Part shown: positions 1 through 12,300 of the stretch, piece by piece | How positions within the stretch are numbered: position 1 is the first letter of the stretch | Layout: each line of letters begins with the position of its first letter | NCBI GenBank assembly: GCA_946699065.1 | Contig: CAMPDV010000103.1 | Location: 496,001 to 560,000 of the forward strand | From: Loxodes magnus | Lineage: Eukaryota; Ciliophora; Karyorelictea; Loxodida; Loxodidae | DNA: 64,000 bases | Direction: 5' to 3' | Position numbers and translations under genes: made by a program | The notes under the pieces: model-generated | What the model was told of the DNA's origin: nothing | Database searches by the model: none | The model's input: only the letters and a program-made list of their open reading frames with translations

Positions 1-668
1 TTAAAAATATTACTGTCAATTTATAAAACTTAATTTTTAATTATTATTATATAATAAATAAATAAAAATGATTGTAGAACGTGTATCACCTCATTGGCGC
101 GCAGCTCTTTCAATATTAATATTTAATATTAAGAAAAATGTTCTCATGTTTCTTGTTAAAATTCTAGAGGTCCAATGAGTCATTTCTGCTTCTCCAAATG
201 GGGAATCTTCTTATTAAAAATTATTCTTAAATCTTGAGTCAAATGCTTCAGTCTTCTTGAATAAGGTCCAAATAAGAATTAGTTATTAAGTCGGTAATTA
301 GAAGGCCCGTCAGTCAAACTTTCATACTACTAGATAGAACCCTCGAGGTAAGTTAGGTATCTCTCAATGGAGTTTATCCACCCTTCCCCGTAGTGGCATC
401 TAATGCTAGATTACTCGCAATGCAGTATACATTGTACCAGATTACCTACTAATTTATCTGATGTGGCTGACATCCATTTACATTATAATAATTTGCTTAT
501 TCTTTAGACTTCAGACTCAATTTAATCTAATTTAAGTTTGCCAGATTGCAGTTTATCTTAATCAAAGGTTTGACTAAGTGTTCAAATACCATATTGACTG
601 TAAATTTTATTATAACATTAATCTTAATTTAGTTATTAATGCCCTTCATTTCTTTCACTTATAATCAT
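1..668 (-). CDS. Hypothetical protein, C-terminus off the left edge
   Basis: I do not recognise this protein. With TAR=Gln and TGA=Trp, the minus strand reads from ATG at 668 (MIISERNEGHQQ) without a needed stop to the window edge. It gives a D/E/G-containing, well-mixed sequence that includes GNLVQCILHCEQSS, WINSIERYLTYLEG and NKKIPHLEKQKWLIG. The stretch 90-470 is clearly richer in G+C than its surroundings, as coding DNA is here. Other frames are also open: ATG 856 to TGA 86, and on the plus strand ATG 68 to TGA 848. I chose this frame because it has the most purine-first codons and acidic residues. No TGA stop is seen, so the gene is treated as partial. Frame choice is the main uncertainty. 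Confidence 0.4.
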
Positions 669-856
669 TTTAGATGCTAATCCTTTTTTGGTTTCTTTTG
701 ATTTCTGAATTTTCACTTAGCTCTAATTTGCTGAAACTGAAGCTTCTAAATAATATTTCTTTAACTATTTTATTAGATTGATTACCAATATTATATCATG
801 TTTTTCTATTTATAAGCCTAATTATCTTCCTCCTAATACATTTGCAATGAATACAT

Positions 857-2142
857 TCTAAATTTCACAATATTAAACAACTAAAGATTATATATTTTTA
901 ATTACTAACTATATAGTTGCTTTTATATAGGCTTAATAATTTTAATTAAAGAATATATAATCCTAACTATGCTTATAATAGATTAATATTCAACATAACT
1001 AGAAGAATTTTATTTAAATGCTTCTTATCAAGTTTTAGATGGATGTGCAGTTGATTAAGCACTGAAAAATAACAACTAGATTTTATTTGGTGTATTACTT
1101 TATCTTTATCTTGCTTCTATCTTATTAAATCAACTATTTCCTTGCTTTATAAGGAGGGCATTATATAAATACCTTTACTTATATCTTATATAGAATATGG
1201 TATGTAGATATTCTTTTTAACTAATATACATAACTAAAGATTGATATTAGCGAAGAGTAAAGATATTGATATATAAGTATATTTTGATTAAAGTTGCTAG
1301 ATTATTTTGGATATTCATTATATAGCTTTAAACTCAAATATAGATCTAGACTAAAATTATGAATCTAAATACTTAACTACTAATTGAGCCAAAGCATCCA
1401 ATTTAATAGCCTTAATATATACATCAATGCTAAAGATCTGTAAAGTTTCAGAAATAACCTTTTTCATTATTTTTAATTGCATGAAAATATAAGTTCGAAA
1501 ATTGGGAATCTAAAGACTCAGTACATTTTATAGCCTAATAATAAAATTTATCTATAAGAGTATTTGACCAATATTCTACAAATAAAAAAAGTAAGCAAAA
1601 AGTACTTATTATATAATCAAGTATACATGACTTATACTTATATCGTTGGGCCTTAATACTTATAGCAACTATAATCTTAGTTACTATTTATTTTTATAAC
1701 TTAGCTTTAATCCTTTAAATACAATTATATATGTGATTCTATACTTTTTTACAAATACCCAAGGCTGTTATTGATATGTAAATTGAGCTCTTTAAATTTC
1801 GAGAATTCTAGTTATTAATTTCAGGTGAAAATTTCTTTTAGCTTGGTGATATTTAATTGTTTAAAGTCTAAACTTACTTTATGAAAAACGAACTTAAAAT
1901 TGGTTTAAATGCATAAACTAAAGATTCAATAAAATCTAATCTGAAAATTAAATTAAAGGAAGTTTAAATGTATTTATAGTAAATTTTTTTACTCTAAACA
2001 GTAGCAAGTATTAGTTCAAAAGATTAAAATAAGTAAAATCTTAGACACTTATTAAGGATAAAAAGTAAGCATTAAGTTTGTTTTAATAATGAAAGATTTA
2101 CATTTTGAGTTAAATTAATTATTAACTTAGTGGTTTTTAAAA
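857..2142. other. AT-rich intergenic stretch
   Basis: About 1.3 kb with no ORF that combines an ATG, acidic residues and a TGA end. It consists of low-complexity A/T runs and recurring short words (tagctt, aagctta). I see no RNA gene or repeat array in it. Confidence 0.5.
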
Positions 2143-3036
2143 TTAAATGTGCAACATTATTTTAGCAAAGTTTATAGTTGCCTACTCTTCTTCTGTTAAC
2201 TCTCCTCCAAATCCTATTATATTTTAAACACATCTGTTAGCTGTTGAATAGTCCTTTTGTTCTATCGCTTAGTACATTTTTATTATCAGTCCACTCTTTT
2301 CAACGTCACTTTCTTGCTTTTTATTTTATTAATTCTCTAACACTTAGAATTCGTGCTCTGCTCTGAAAGTTTAGTCTTCTACGAACATTTAACTTCCTTG
2401 TGTTTGTAAAACTCTGTTTCCTACTGCTAATTCTTCCCATTAAACTTCACTATTCATCTCATCTGAATACACATACTTGTAGTTTATTTTCTAGTTAAAC
2501 GGTAAATTGACTTTTGCACTTCAATTAGGATAACTTTATGAATCTGTGTAAAGTGGAATCATATACTTCAAATCCCAATATCCCAACTCAAAGCAACTGC
2601 CAAGAATGTAAATTTATTCTCCAAACTTGGTTTCAGCTTTTAGATTGAAAGTAACAGAGGTTTCTACTTGTTTTCTATTGTGATCTTTAATGATAGTGCT
2701 AAGGTTATTTTCATGATCTATAATCTTCATAAAAGCTGACTTCACTAGGACGCTTCTGTTCCTTTTCTAAAGTTCTTCCCAAATGATTTATCCTTCTGAG
2801 TCCACAATAAAGTACTTATACTTGATGATTGTGTTGAAGGGAATAAAAATAGAGACAGACCAGATAGGATAGGTAGACTACTCAGTTTATAGTTTAAGAG
2901 CTAAAGTTGGATTCCATTTACCTAGTTCTTGAGTATTACCAACAACGTAAATCTATTAGCCAAATAATGTTTTGCATCTATAGTTGAAGAAGACTTTAGA
3001 AAGAGCTTAATCACAATCACTGTTTCCTTTGTTCAT
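2143..3036 (-). CDS. Two CBM20 starch-binding domains plus truncated 14-3-3-like start
   Basis: Starts at ATG 3036 (MNKGNSDCDQ), with an in-frame TGA 24 nt upstream. CBM20 domain 1 (about residues 15-105) carries QIYVVGNTQELGKWNP. Domain 2 (about 120-215) carries QIYILGSCFELGYWD. Both are the classic sugar-binding N-terminal strand motif with its tryptophan. The C-terminal 50 residues (KMYQAIEQKDYSTANR ... ELTEEEQATINFAKIML) resemble helices 1-3 of 14-3-3 proteins (compare ...GHELSNEERNLLS...). The rest of a 14-3-3 domain, including the R-R-S-x-W-R region, is absent in all frames downstream. No in-frame TGA follows within about 290 nt; the end given here is the first TAA after the coding signal. 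The gene is therefore either 3'-truncated (a pseudogene) or has an unusual stop. CBM20 is confident; the 14-3-3 assignment is moderate. The likely role is glycogen/starch-associated signalling, which is inference. Confidence 0.75.
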
Positions 3037-3841
3037 TTAAATTAGCTTAAATTATTATCACTTTATTAGTTTAAATCCCTTGCATACTTTAAAATACTTA
3101 TCAACTCTTATCCTTATGCATAATACTTTCTGGTAAACTTAATTATTAAAATTATGAATAAATCATTATAAATATATTAAAGGGCTTATACTTAATATTT
3201 GCATTAATCAAACTTAATCTTTTCAAGTTTCTTCAAATATTCCATAGACAAAGTCACTCAAGGATACTATACAAGTTACTAATTTAATTCTATGATTAGC
3301 TTCCTAGCTTTCTCTAACTCCTTAAAACATCACAACAATAGTAAATGGTATGACTTATTTAATTAGAGTTGTATAACATGGACTTTTATCAAGCAATGAT
3401 AGTTATTTAATATATTAAGCCTAAAATTTTATACCTAAGTAACTCTTTAACTATAAATAGAGGACTAATTTCTGAAATTAAGCGAAAGGTCTATTTTTAT
3501 TCCTTATATCAGAGTATTTATAATATCAAAATGATCTTTATATAGTGACTGAACTTATAATATCTAGATCAGCAATATATCACTTTTATCTAAAATAGTC
3601 AAAATTTACTTCATACCTTCTCTCATTTAGTTTGAAATTAGATTATATTCCTTACCTTAATTGAAATTTAAGTAACCTTTATTAATAAAGCTTTCCATAG
3701 TATAATATACTATCTTCATTCAAAACTTAAATTTAATGTAAATAAAAATTAGCTATTACAAAAAGGGATTTTTATTAAGTAGTTTGCTTAGAAAGAAAAT
3801 AGGATATAAAATAGATATGAAAGACCATTTAATTTAGATAA

Positions 3842-4180
3842 ATGCCTATAATAATGTCTATTCACTGTAGTCTATCAATTATACAGCAATTGAATTAGTA
3901 GCTGTTGTTTTCAATTTAGAACCTATATAGAATGCCATATCATATTATAGTCACTAATAATTATAATCAAGCACAGACATAAACCAGTCTTAAGAACTTA
4001 AACTGTATTGCTACTTATAAGATTAAAATGGAATTTTAGTTTTCTACTTCTTCATTTACTTAATAGATCAGAGGCGTTTAACTTAGATTGTATGAATACG
4101 ATTTGCATAATGAAGAATTTTTTCTGTAAATGAAAATTTTAGATTAAACCGAAAGGATATAAAAGAATTTGCTCTTATGA
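3842..4180 (+). CDS. Possible small hypothetical protein
   Basis: ATG 3842 to TGA 4178-4180 gives 112 residues ending FFLQMKILDQTERIQKNLLL. It contains several E/D residues, and the preceding segment QQIRGVQLRLYEYDLHNEE looks coding. It lies 90 nt upstream of the tRNA-Lys gene. The other two plus-strand frames are also open, so this is only a candidate. Earlier exons may exist. Confidence 0.25.
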
Positions 4181-4250
4181 TAATAGATAAATTAGAAGCA
4201 TTATACTAATTATAGAAAAATTAAGATAGCCAAAAGAAATGTTTTTAAAC

Positions 4251-4271
4251 AAATTATATAATAATAAATAA
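4251..4271 (+). repeat. Conserved 5' flank of tRNA-Lys, copy 1
   Basis: A 21-nt block directly before the tRNA-Lys gene is identical to the block before the second tRNA-Lys gene (27784-27804). It may be part of a recently copied segment or an upstream Pol III element. Confidence 0.7.
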
Positions 4272-4344
4272 GCCGGTTTAGCTCAGTCGGTAGAGCGCCA
4301 GCCTTTTAAGCTGGTGGTCAAGGGTTCAAGTCCCTTAGTCGGCG
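4272..4344 (+). tRNA. trnK-UUU: tRNA-Lys (anticodon TTT)
   Basis: A 73-nt cloverleaf. The acceptor stem GCCGGTT pairs with AGTCGGC, the D arm is GCTC...GAGC, the anticodon stem is CCAGC/GCTGG with loop CTTTTAA, and the T arm is AGGGTTCAAGTCCCT. The discriminator base is G and no CCA is encoded. It decodes AAA. It is followed by seven Ts (4345-4351), a typical Pol III terminator. An identical copy sits at 27805-27877. Confidence 0.97.
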
Positions 4345-4351
4345 TTTTTTT
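4345..4351 (+). terminator. Pol III T-tract after tRNA-Lys
   Basis: Seven consecutive Ts immediately after the tRNA 3' end, as expected for RNA polymerase III termination. Confidence 0.85.
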
Positions 4352-4972
4352 AATATAAAAATGTGAATAGGTAGTTTATAAAAGTTATCTTAGAATTTAA
4401 ACTATTTATCTAAAAGTAAATTCTTATAAAATATTTTATTTAGTGCCATCATCTTAACTTTATTAAGGAAATTCTATATAAATAAAATTAAGGTGAAAGA
4501 GCTAATAAACTAACTTTGGTTCATATTTTTGATGAAAAAAACTAAGGAATAAATAATAAGAAGTTATAATAATTTTTAAATTTTTTAAAATGTTTAAATT
4601 CAAACATGATAAGCCTTTTCTGCTTAACAATGTTTGAAAAAAACTGTATAAATCTAATAATTGAAGGATCAAATAAACTTTTTTATATCTAATAAATAAA
4701 ATTACAAATAGTATCTTTCTCATATGAGAAGTATACCTTAATTTTTTGTTAAATAAGAATGATAAATCAATTTTACTCAGCTTGGAATTTTCTTCCATTC
4801 GCTTTATTTTTCCTTCTTTATTACTATCTTTACTCTTATTTATGAAGATCAATTACTTTTTTCTTTTACTAAGTAATAGCATAATAAAGAAATTATATTA
4901 AACGAAATTTTATTTTAGTTTATAATTAAAAATTATTTTAGAATCATTTTCTTCTATTACATTGTAACTAAA

Positions 4973-5182
4973 ATGCCACGGCGAAAAGAATTTTTCTATA
5001 ACGGCTAAAATTATATCAGTTATGGCTAATACTAATTCTATTCAAGTCTTAAGATCTTTGCATAATTTCAAATCATAGACAATATTAAAACTCCCTAAAG
5101 AATAAAAATCACTTTTTTTATTTTTATTAGCAATATGATTCATTCTTAGCTTATTTTTAACGAATATAAAAGAAATATATGA
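4973..5182 (+). CDS. Possible small ORF (MPRRKEFFYNG...)
   Basis: ATG 4973 to TGA 5180-5182 gives 69 residues beginning MPRRKEFFYNGQNYISYG. The composition is plausible, but there is no recognisable domain. It lies in a 1-kb gap between tRNA-Lys and the convergent gene at 5385-6470. On the minus strand, 4502-4852 is also open. Either or neither may be real. Confidence 0.2.
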
Positions 5183-5384
5183 CTTAAACTCAGTATTTTT
5201 CAATGCAATCAAGATAGCAGAAATAAAATAGAGGTTCAGCTTGCTTAAGCAAAAATTTTAAGCAATAAAATCTTATTTAAAAGCCAATGTAGTGCTATAA
5301 ACTAGTTTTAGTAGAGGAATCTACAATTTTATACTAAATTAATTAAAAAAATATTCTAAATGCAAATTTTAAAAGTTAATGTTT

Positions 5385-6470
5385 TCATATCTTCGAAAGT
5401 ATCTAACTAAATTTTTATTTTTTAATTTTATTTATTTTTTTTTGGGTATTGTATTCAAATTTTTCTTTTGGATCTCCTTTATACGATTTTGTATTCAGAA
5501 AATTTTCTGGATTCGGAACATAAGTTTCCTCTGATATCTTGCCGTAGCTTTTCTTTATTTTTTTCTAAGTGCAGATCGATAAATTTTTAGTTTTCTTGCT
5601 TGTCTCCGAGAGATCTTCTATTGGTAAGTACTATTATAAAAATTATATTATCCGCTATTGGTCCTAAATTTATAAACTTATCTAGATTGAATCAATTCAA
5701 TTCTTTGAATTCTAAAACAATATAGAATGTTCTAAATTACTAAGAAAAGCAATAGCAGTTTCGATGTCATAATTTTTTAGATAATATAACAAAAAGAATT
5801 TTATTCTTTCTGTTTTATATATTTGGTGTTATGCCAGTTTTTATATAAATTAAATCTAGCCATCTCTTTCTGCAAGCCACCAAAGATCTTCATTTCCAAA
5901 GTAAGCTTCAAACGTTTTCTTGCTTTATAATGTTTTAAGCAAATCTATTCAAACGTCACTGTTTTTTTATATAGCAATTTTTGTTATTTAGTATTTGTTA
6001 TATTAGTCGCTCTCAAATTCTTAATCCATTAATTCTTATTTTCCTTCGTACAATCTAGGTAAAATTTCATTTGCTTGTTATGGACTTTCAGCGGCAACTA
6101 TAAGTATGGCTTTTATAAAAGTACTTGCAAGCTTACGAAAAAAGCTATTATTATATTATTAAGTTGATTGAAGAATTTTTTCTTTTGCTGATTAAGGAAC
6201 ATTATTAAAAATTTTCTTTATTTACTTTTAAAAGAAAATCTTAAGATTTTTTCACTCCTTTAATTATTCATAGAGAGCAAAAAATTCTTATAAAATTTAA
6301 AGCAAAAGAGACTAATTCTGATTTTCTTAGAGGATCCTTATAATGAGTTTTCGTGTTTTTTTTATTATTATTTTAATTTATCTTAACAACTCTTGACCCA
6401 TTAGTCCTTGCTAATTATAGGTTCGTAATATTTATTTTATCCTAATTAAGTTTTTATTGAGCTCTTTCAT
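5385..6470 (-). CDS. Hypothetical 361-residue protein
   Basis: A single exon from ATG 6470 (MKELNKNLIRIKQILRTYNQ) to TGA 5387-5385; the length is an exact multiple of three. TAR codons are used as Gln throughout, and TGA is read as Trp in VWIDLL, SLWIIKG and SKNWIDS. The middle is helical and alpha-repeat-like (ILIVAAESPQQANEILPRLY, TFEAYFGNEDLWWLAERDG). The C-terminus is a charged tail (ISEETYVPNPENFLNTKSYK). No signal peptide or clear membrane segment is seen. I do not recognise the family; the alternating hydrophobic/charged helices could be a HEAT- or armadillo-like scaffold, which is speculative. It lies about 500 nt downstream of the NBR1-like gene on the same strand. Confidence 0.7.
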
Positions 6471-6984
6471 TTTTTTATTAAAAAATTATAAAATAAACTT
6501 AAATAATAATATTTATTTTATAAAGAAAGAATATATATAAAATTCACCCTCTTACAGCGATTTACAGAACTAATAATAATAGACATAATAAATATTTTTC
6601 TTAAAGAAGGAGAGCTAAATTGCATGCTTGATAGAGTAAAGTATACTTATTAAGTTTAAATAAGCATAAGAAAATAGCTATCATAAATTTATTTTTGCTG
6701 TATGCTTTTAATTAACTTTAAAGTTTTTTCCATCATAATTCTTAGACATAATATCCAGTCATTCATAAATTTTGAGTATAAAATAAAAGTTTCTATTTAA
6801 TCAGCTTTTATAGTCAAGTAACAAACTATTTGATAAATTTGTGGTTCTTCAAGAGAAAATAAAATAAATAAATAAATAAAAACAAATTTGAAGTACTTTT
6901 GATTATGCTCTTACTAGTAAAGCTAAAGGTTTAGCTAGAATATATTTAATGAATTAATGAAATTTAAATTATCAACTAAACACT

Positions 6985-8870
6985 TCAAATAGCATTTACA
7001 TAAATTTGAATTGGAATGCCGAACTGCTTTTTTCTATGAGACAAACGCCATTTCATGTGAATTTCACCTTTCCCTACCTCTATGAACTGTGTCTAAACTT
7101 TGTATTTTCCATTTTGAATTTTCTAAACTTGAGATGATTTCTAGTCGAAATCTTCACATATAATAATGCATTCACTTGGTAAATTTGAGGTTAGGCACCA
7201 AAAGTGTAAAGTAATCTAGAATGGTTTGCGCTATTGGATATCTATTTTATTTATCTTTTCTCATTATATTTGAGGCTACTAAACATTGTAATTTAACTAG
7301 AATTAGTTTGAAATCTATAATTTTTACGTAAGTCCATTCCTAAACAGCTTTATGAAAATCCTTTACTCAACTACTTTCTGCTATGCTAGAACCTCTTCAA
7401 TAGAATCTGCAATTCAGGGACGTGTGACAAAAATATGTTTTTGAGGTAGTAAACTTTGACTAAGGAAAGATATTTCTCTTTCCATTTCTATTAATAAGTC
7501 ATTAGGTTAGAAATGCTTATAGCTGTTATTTTGTATTTATCTAAATTAGATACTTACATTTATATCACAAATTAAGTTCCAGGAAAAATTTAATTTTTTT
7601 CCACTATCCTCGCCTCAATTTTAAGATCAAAATCTTGAGACTCATTTATCTTTCGGTCCATATACTACACATCTCGCATCCCATTTAAATTACTCATTTA
7701 TTAAGAAAAATCAAAGTTATATTTTGAATTAGGTGGAGGAGTTTTAGACCTTTAGGCATTTTTTTCATATTGATAACTTTTCTAAATCGACATGTTATCA
7801 TCAAGGTTAATTTATCTTCTTTCTCTTTAAACTTCCCTTTCATATTATCTCTTATCATACTCAAATTTCTATCTTTCTTAGTTTTAATTTTAAAACTAAT
7901 ACTGGAAACTTATTCTTCCATTTTCACTCTATACCTCGTTTTGATTCTACCTGTTTTGGGGATTAATTTTTGCCACTTATAATTTTTATTGAGAGCTTTA
8001 ATTTACTGAAAGCTAAAGTTCGCTCAATTTTTGGAAGGATTAAATTTCATATTATTTCTAAGGAACTATTTTTTATTTTGATTCTTCTACCTTTTCTTCT
8101 TCTTATGTGGCCTAATAAAAGGTTTATTCCTTAGGTTGGAAAATTCTGTTTGCTTCACTATCATATTGTTTAACTTTATTTTCTAGTGAATAAAATTTCT
8201 ATTTTATATTATTGAAATGATTTTAAATTGACTCTTCCATTTAGTTCTATTTTTATTAAAATTTTTTTTTCATGCTTTCCTATATAATATTATAGTAGCT
8301 CTGATTCTATTGGGGAATAAGTTACTAATCAAGGAGTTATACTTAATTAATCTAAGGGGATTTAAAGCTGACTTAGAATCTTAAATTTGGATTTCTTTTA
8401 AAATACTCAATAAATCTACTAAAGCTTTATTAGTTTATGGCTATTTGACTTTCGTTTTCAATAAAATTATACTCCAGTCTATTTGCATTTATTCCTATCA
8501 TTTATGATATTGACTGCTAAAAATTCTCAAAATTACTGGTGAAACTGATTGCTTTTTACTCGCCATTAAAATGAAAAAATAATTTTTGCGGATAAAAAGT
8601 GCTGATTATTACCGAAGGAAAAAGAATAACTTCTCTGTTTTCAATGAGGATTTTATTATATATTTCTTAGTTATTAATTTCCCTTTAAAAAAAGTCCTAA
8701 ATTCCAAAATCATAATTAGTAAGTGAGCACTATTATTGAATTATCCTCCTAAGTTCATCATAGCTATTAGGAACCTTGATCTTAAAGCTTTATTTTTAGC
8801 TTTGCTACTAAATTAACTTGGTATCGATTTAAATTGCTTTTTATGCTTACATATTTATTTATTTTAGCAT
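6985..8870 (-). CDS. NBR1-like protein: ubiquitin/PB1-like N-terminus, coiled coil, FW-like domain
   Basis: ATG 8870 (MLKQINMQAQK) to TGA 6987-6985, with one 17-nt intron (7557-7541, GTAAGTATCTAATTTAG), encodes 622 residues. The N-terminus (about 1-180) has two beta-grasp-like stretches (SFKIKVPNSYDELRRII; FYPQKLFFHFNGEQKAISF). A Q/E-rich coiled coil follows (about 190-430). The C-terminal domain opens with IFPGTQF and ends GEIHMKWRLSHRKKQFGIPIQIYV, matching the end of the NBR1 FW (four-tryptophan) domain (W-R-L-x-x-x-x-x-x-F-G). The gene at 19160-21270 shares this order and motifs, so they are paralogues. In other eukaryotes NBR1/Joka2 proteins are selective-autophagy receptors that bind ubiquitin and Atg8. 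I cannot point to a UBA domain or an LIR with confidence. Confidence 0.75.
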
Positions 8871-9376
8871 CTGATTGCTTAGATGAGTAATAATTATAAA
8901 GAAATAAATTTATAAGATAAATATATTTCCTTTAGATATCAACTAATTATAATAAAATCTACTTCTCATACTGTTTCCTAGCTTTAGTTTCATCTACTTT
9001 TCCTTACCTAAATCTCTCTTAGATCACTTCTTTGATTTTTGTATAAGATATGAAATTTTATGATTTATAGCTTTGTAGCCTGTATAAAAAAGATTTTAAC
9101 TGGCTTTTGAACATAAATATCAAAATAGATTTAATATCCTTTTCTTAGAAATTTTTCAGTTAAAACTATGAATGTCTCAACTTATTGCATTTTTGAAATA
9201 TATAATTAAAAGGTAGCTATAGCTGAGAGAAATGAATAAGAAAATTTTACTTCAAAACTGATAAATGAGATACATTGAAGATTCATATGGTATAAAGTTA
9301 TTTAATTAAAGTAATTGAAATTAAGCTTATAGAGATTTAAATATATCTTAAAGATTAAGTTTTAATGCTTATAGTC

Positions 9377-12300
9377 TCAGAATTTGTAGAATATGTCTTT
9401 TATTAACTTTACTCTCACTTCACTGGAACTTTCGTTCTTTATTGCCACGCTTATGCTATTATCCAGATATATCTTCTAAGTTATGAAGTTTCCATAGCTG
9501 TCTTCTCAGATTATTCAGTTCATTACAATCATTACTGTAATTTAGTCGTTGAAATGTATTTTTTAGTTCACAAAATTATTGAAGTATTAGTTTTTATCAT
9601 CGAACTATATCTTTTTCACAATTTCAGTTTAAAAATCAGGCTCAACTTCGTATATTTTTCTCCCAAGAAATTTATATTGTTCTAATCATTAATCGAAGCA
9701 AGCTTTTTCTAAGTATTAGTAACCTTTGTTTTAACTTAAAAAGTGAAAACACTTGTAGCTTATTTAGTTATTTTAGTGAATATCATCATGAATTACTCCC
9801 ACTAAGATATTCTTCTTCTATCAACTTGCAGCTTCTATCTCGAAGGTAAATGCATAAAATTTATTCTTAGATAATTGCAATTTTATGTAGGTTAATGACT
9901 GAGGTTTTAAAATATTCTCTCTGCTCTAGTTATCAAACTCAGCCTTACTGCTTTAGTAGTTATCCTCAATGAACTTTAGAATAAACCTATTCATATGATT
10001 TTACAGGTTAAACAAAAACAAATTGTAGAATTTAATTTCGTTTATTTTTTTAAACATATAGCTATATGTAGTCTCATTCTCTCTTCTTATAACTCCCAAT
10101 ATCTGAATAAATAAGTTGACGTTTAAACTATTTTAGTCTCACTTATTCAATTCTCATCCGTGCTGACAAATGAGCATTATTATTTGCTCTACAGTATGGC
10201 TCTTGAATTTCAAGTCTTTTATCATATGTTACTTTATAAACTGTATTTAGCTGTAATGCTATAAAGTTAGAGGGTCTATTTTTTGGTCTTAAAAGGCATG
10301 TGAATAAACTGCTATTTTAGTGCTTTCATCAAGTTGGTTTTAATTAAATTTAGCTAAATAGGCAACTTAATTTTTGAGATCTAGAATGATTCCTTATCCA
10401 TGCTTTTTACCATTTAAAAAACTTCCTTAATAAAATTCTTAGTTTATGCATAATTTTCCATTTCCCTCTGCTTTTAAATTCAAATTACATTCGCCAAAAT
10501 ATAATATTTCGTTGTTGCCTTTTTTCTTCTCTATGTAGAGAGACCCTTAAACTCCATAAATAATTTAATCTACCTTCTAAATAAGTTGATCATATTATTG
10601 GTTATAGAAATATACTAATTATTATGTTTAGCATACATAATGATTCTTCTGCTAGAACTCCTAACTTTATTTTCATCCTTTTAATTTGAATCATTTTTAG
10701 ATATATGTTTTATAAACCCTCTGAAATCTTAAGTCTCCATCTTATTACTCCTTGTCCGAAATTAGTACTTATAACCTTATCTCATCTCTCTCCTAAATCA
10801 TCTCTTTCTACTCGACTTAAAAGGAGTTAAAGGAACACATCTTTTCTTTTTATACTTTTACCATATTTTAATAGCTTTTTTAACTAAGACACTAATAAAT
10901 GTCGATTGCTTCTATTTAACAAGATCGAACTATCTAACGCTTATTAGAATTTTAACTCTTCTGCTTTTCCTAGATTTTATCCCTTTCCTTCAGTTTAACA
11001 TATTCAGAACTATTTTAAGTTATTTTAGTTTCTATGATATTAAAGCTGGAATATTCATTTGTAGATTTTAAAGTTCTAATATTAATTTTACTATTTTCTT
11101 CTGAATTAATTTTTGAATCTCTTAAATTAATTGATCTTGAGCTTAAAACTTCATCATTACTTTCTTCATTTTCTTACTCTGAGAACTAAGAAAATAATTG
11201 GGCCTATAAATTCATTTCATACTAATGCTATATGATATCATCTATGTTTCTTATTCCTTGTTTCGCTAACTATATAAAGCTAGGTCTATTTTTCTCCTCA
11301 TATCTTAGCATTCATCATATTAAACTCTTAAAATTATTTTCATACCCTTTTCCTTGCAATTTTTTTTCTATTTTTCAAGCTAAACGTTTGTCATCTTTTA
11401 TTTGGTCCCATTTTTAGTTTATTAGTTTACTGTTGTCTCATTCTAAACTTGCTGCCTATAAAAATGTAATTCCAAGCGAATAGACATCTGATTTGAAGAT
11501 ATCATACTGCCCTTTTAATTTAATTTAAGGTGATTGATACCCTTATGTAAAGCACGTGCTTTACTAATTTAGTAAGCTAAGCTTCTTAAATTCTGCGAAA
11601 TCTAAATCTCCTAGTTTAGGGTTGAAATTCTTGTCTATGAAAATGTTATGAGGCTTAATGTCTCTGTGTGCAATCGTATTTTCTTAAAGAAAAGCCAAAC
11701 TCTAGATTAGCTATTCTAGAATCCAGTAAAGTGCTTCTTAAGAAAAATTCTCTTTTTACTCTTTTATTAGCTAGAATAGATCTCCATTCTCACACCACTC
11801 CATCTCTATGAAATACTACTCATTTAGTTCATAAGACCTGTAAATCTCGCAGCAGTAAGTTGAGTAGTTAGGTAGGCTCTTCATTAATTTTATAGATTCG
11901 TTTAGCTATTTTTAATACTCCTCAGGATAAGTCTGCCTTTTAATCACCTTTACTTAAGTCTAACTAGCAAACAACATGACGATACTTATTTTTCCTATAG
12001 CATGGTTACCTCGCTCTTAATCGTTAAAATGCTTTGAATAGTCTTGAATACTTTTATAATAAAAAAACCCTTCGCTTATATTTTTAGTTTAGATAAACTC
12101 TTACATTTACAAAAATAATGTCATACGATTTTATTATTTCATGCTTGTCTTCAGAAAGTACATATTAGCCACTAGAGAATAATTAGGCGCGTCATATACC
12201 ATAATAGTTAGATCTCTTAAAATATTACCTTGTTGCTTTTGGACAATTTATTACACTTCAAATGAGAGATTTAATTTTATCATCTTCTCTTAGTTTTAAG

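Noticed and set aside
68..850. Plus-strand frame ATG 68 to TGA 850 (260 codons, hydrophobic C-terminus)
   Set aside because: The minus strand in the same place has more acidic residues and purine-first codons. The plus reading is likely an antisense shadow, though it cannot be excluded.
2101..2160. TAA as a true stop for the CBM20 gene
   Set aside because: All well-supported genes here end in TGA. The TAA was used only as a marker of where coding signal fades, not as evidence for TAA termination.
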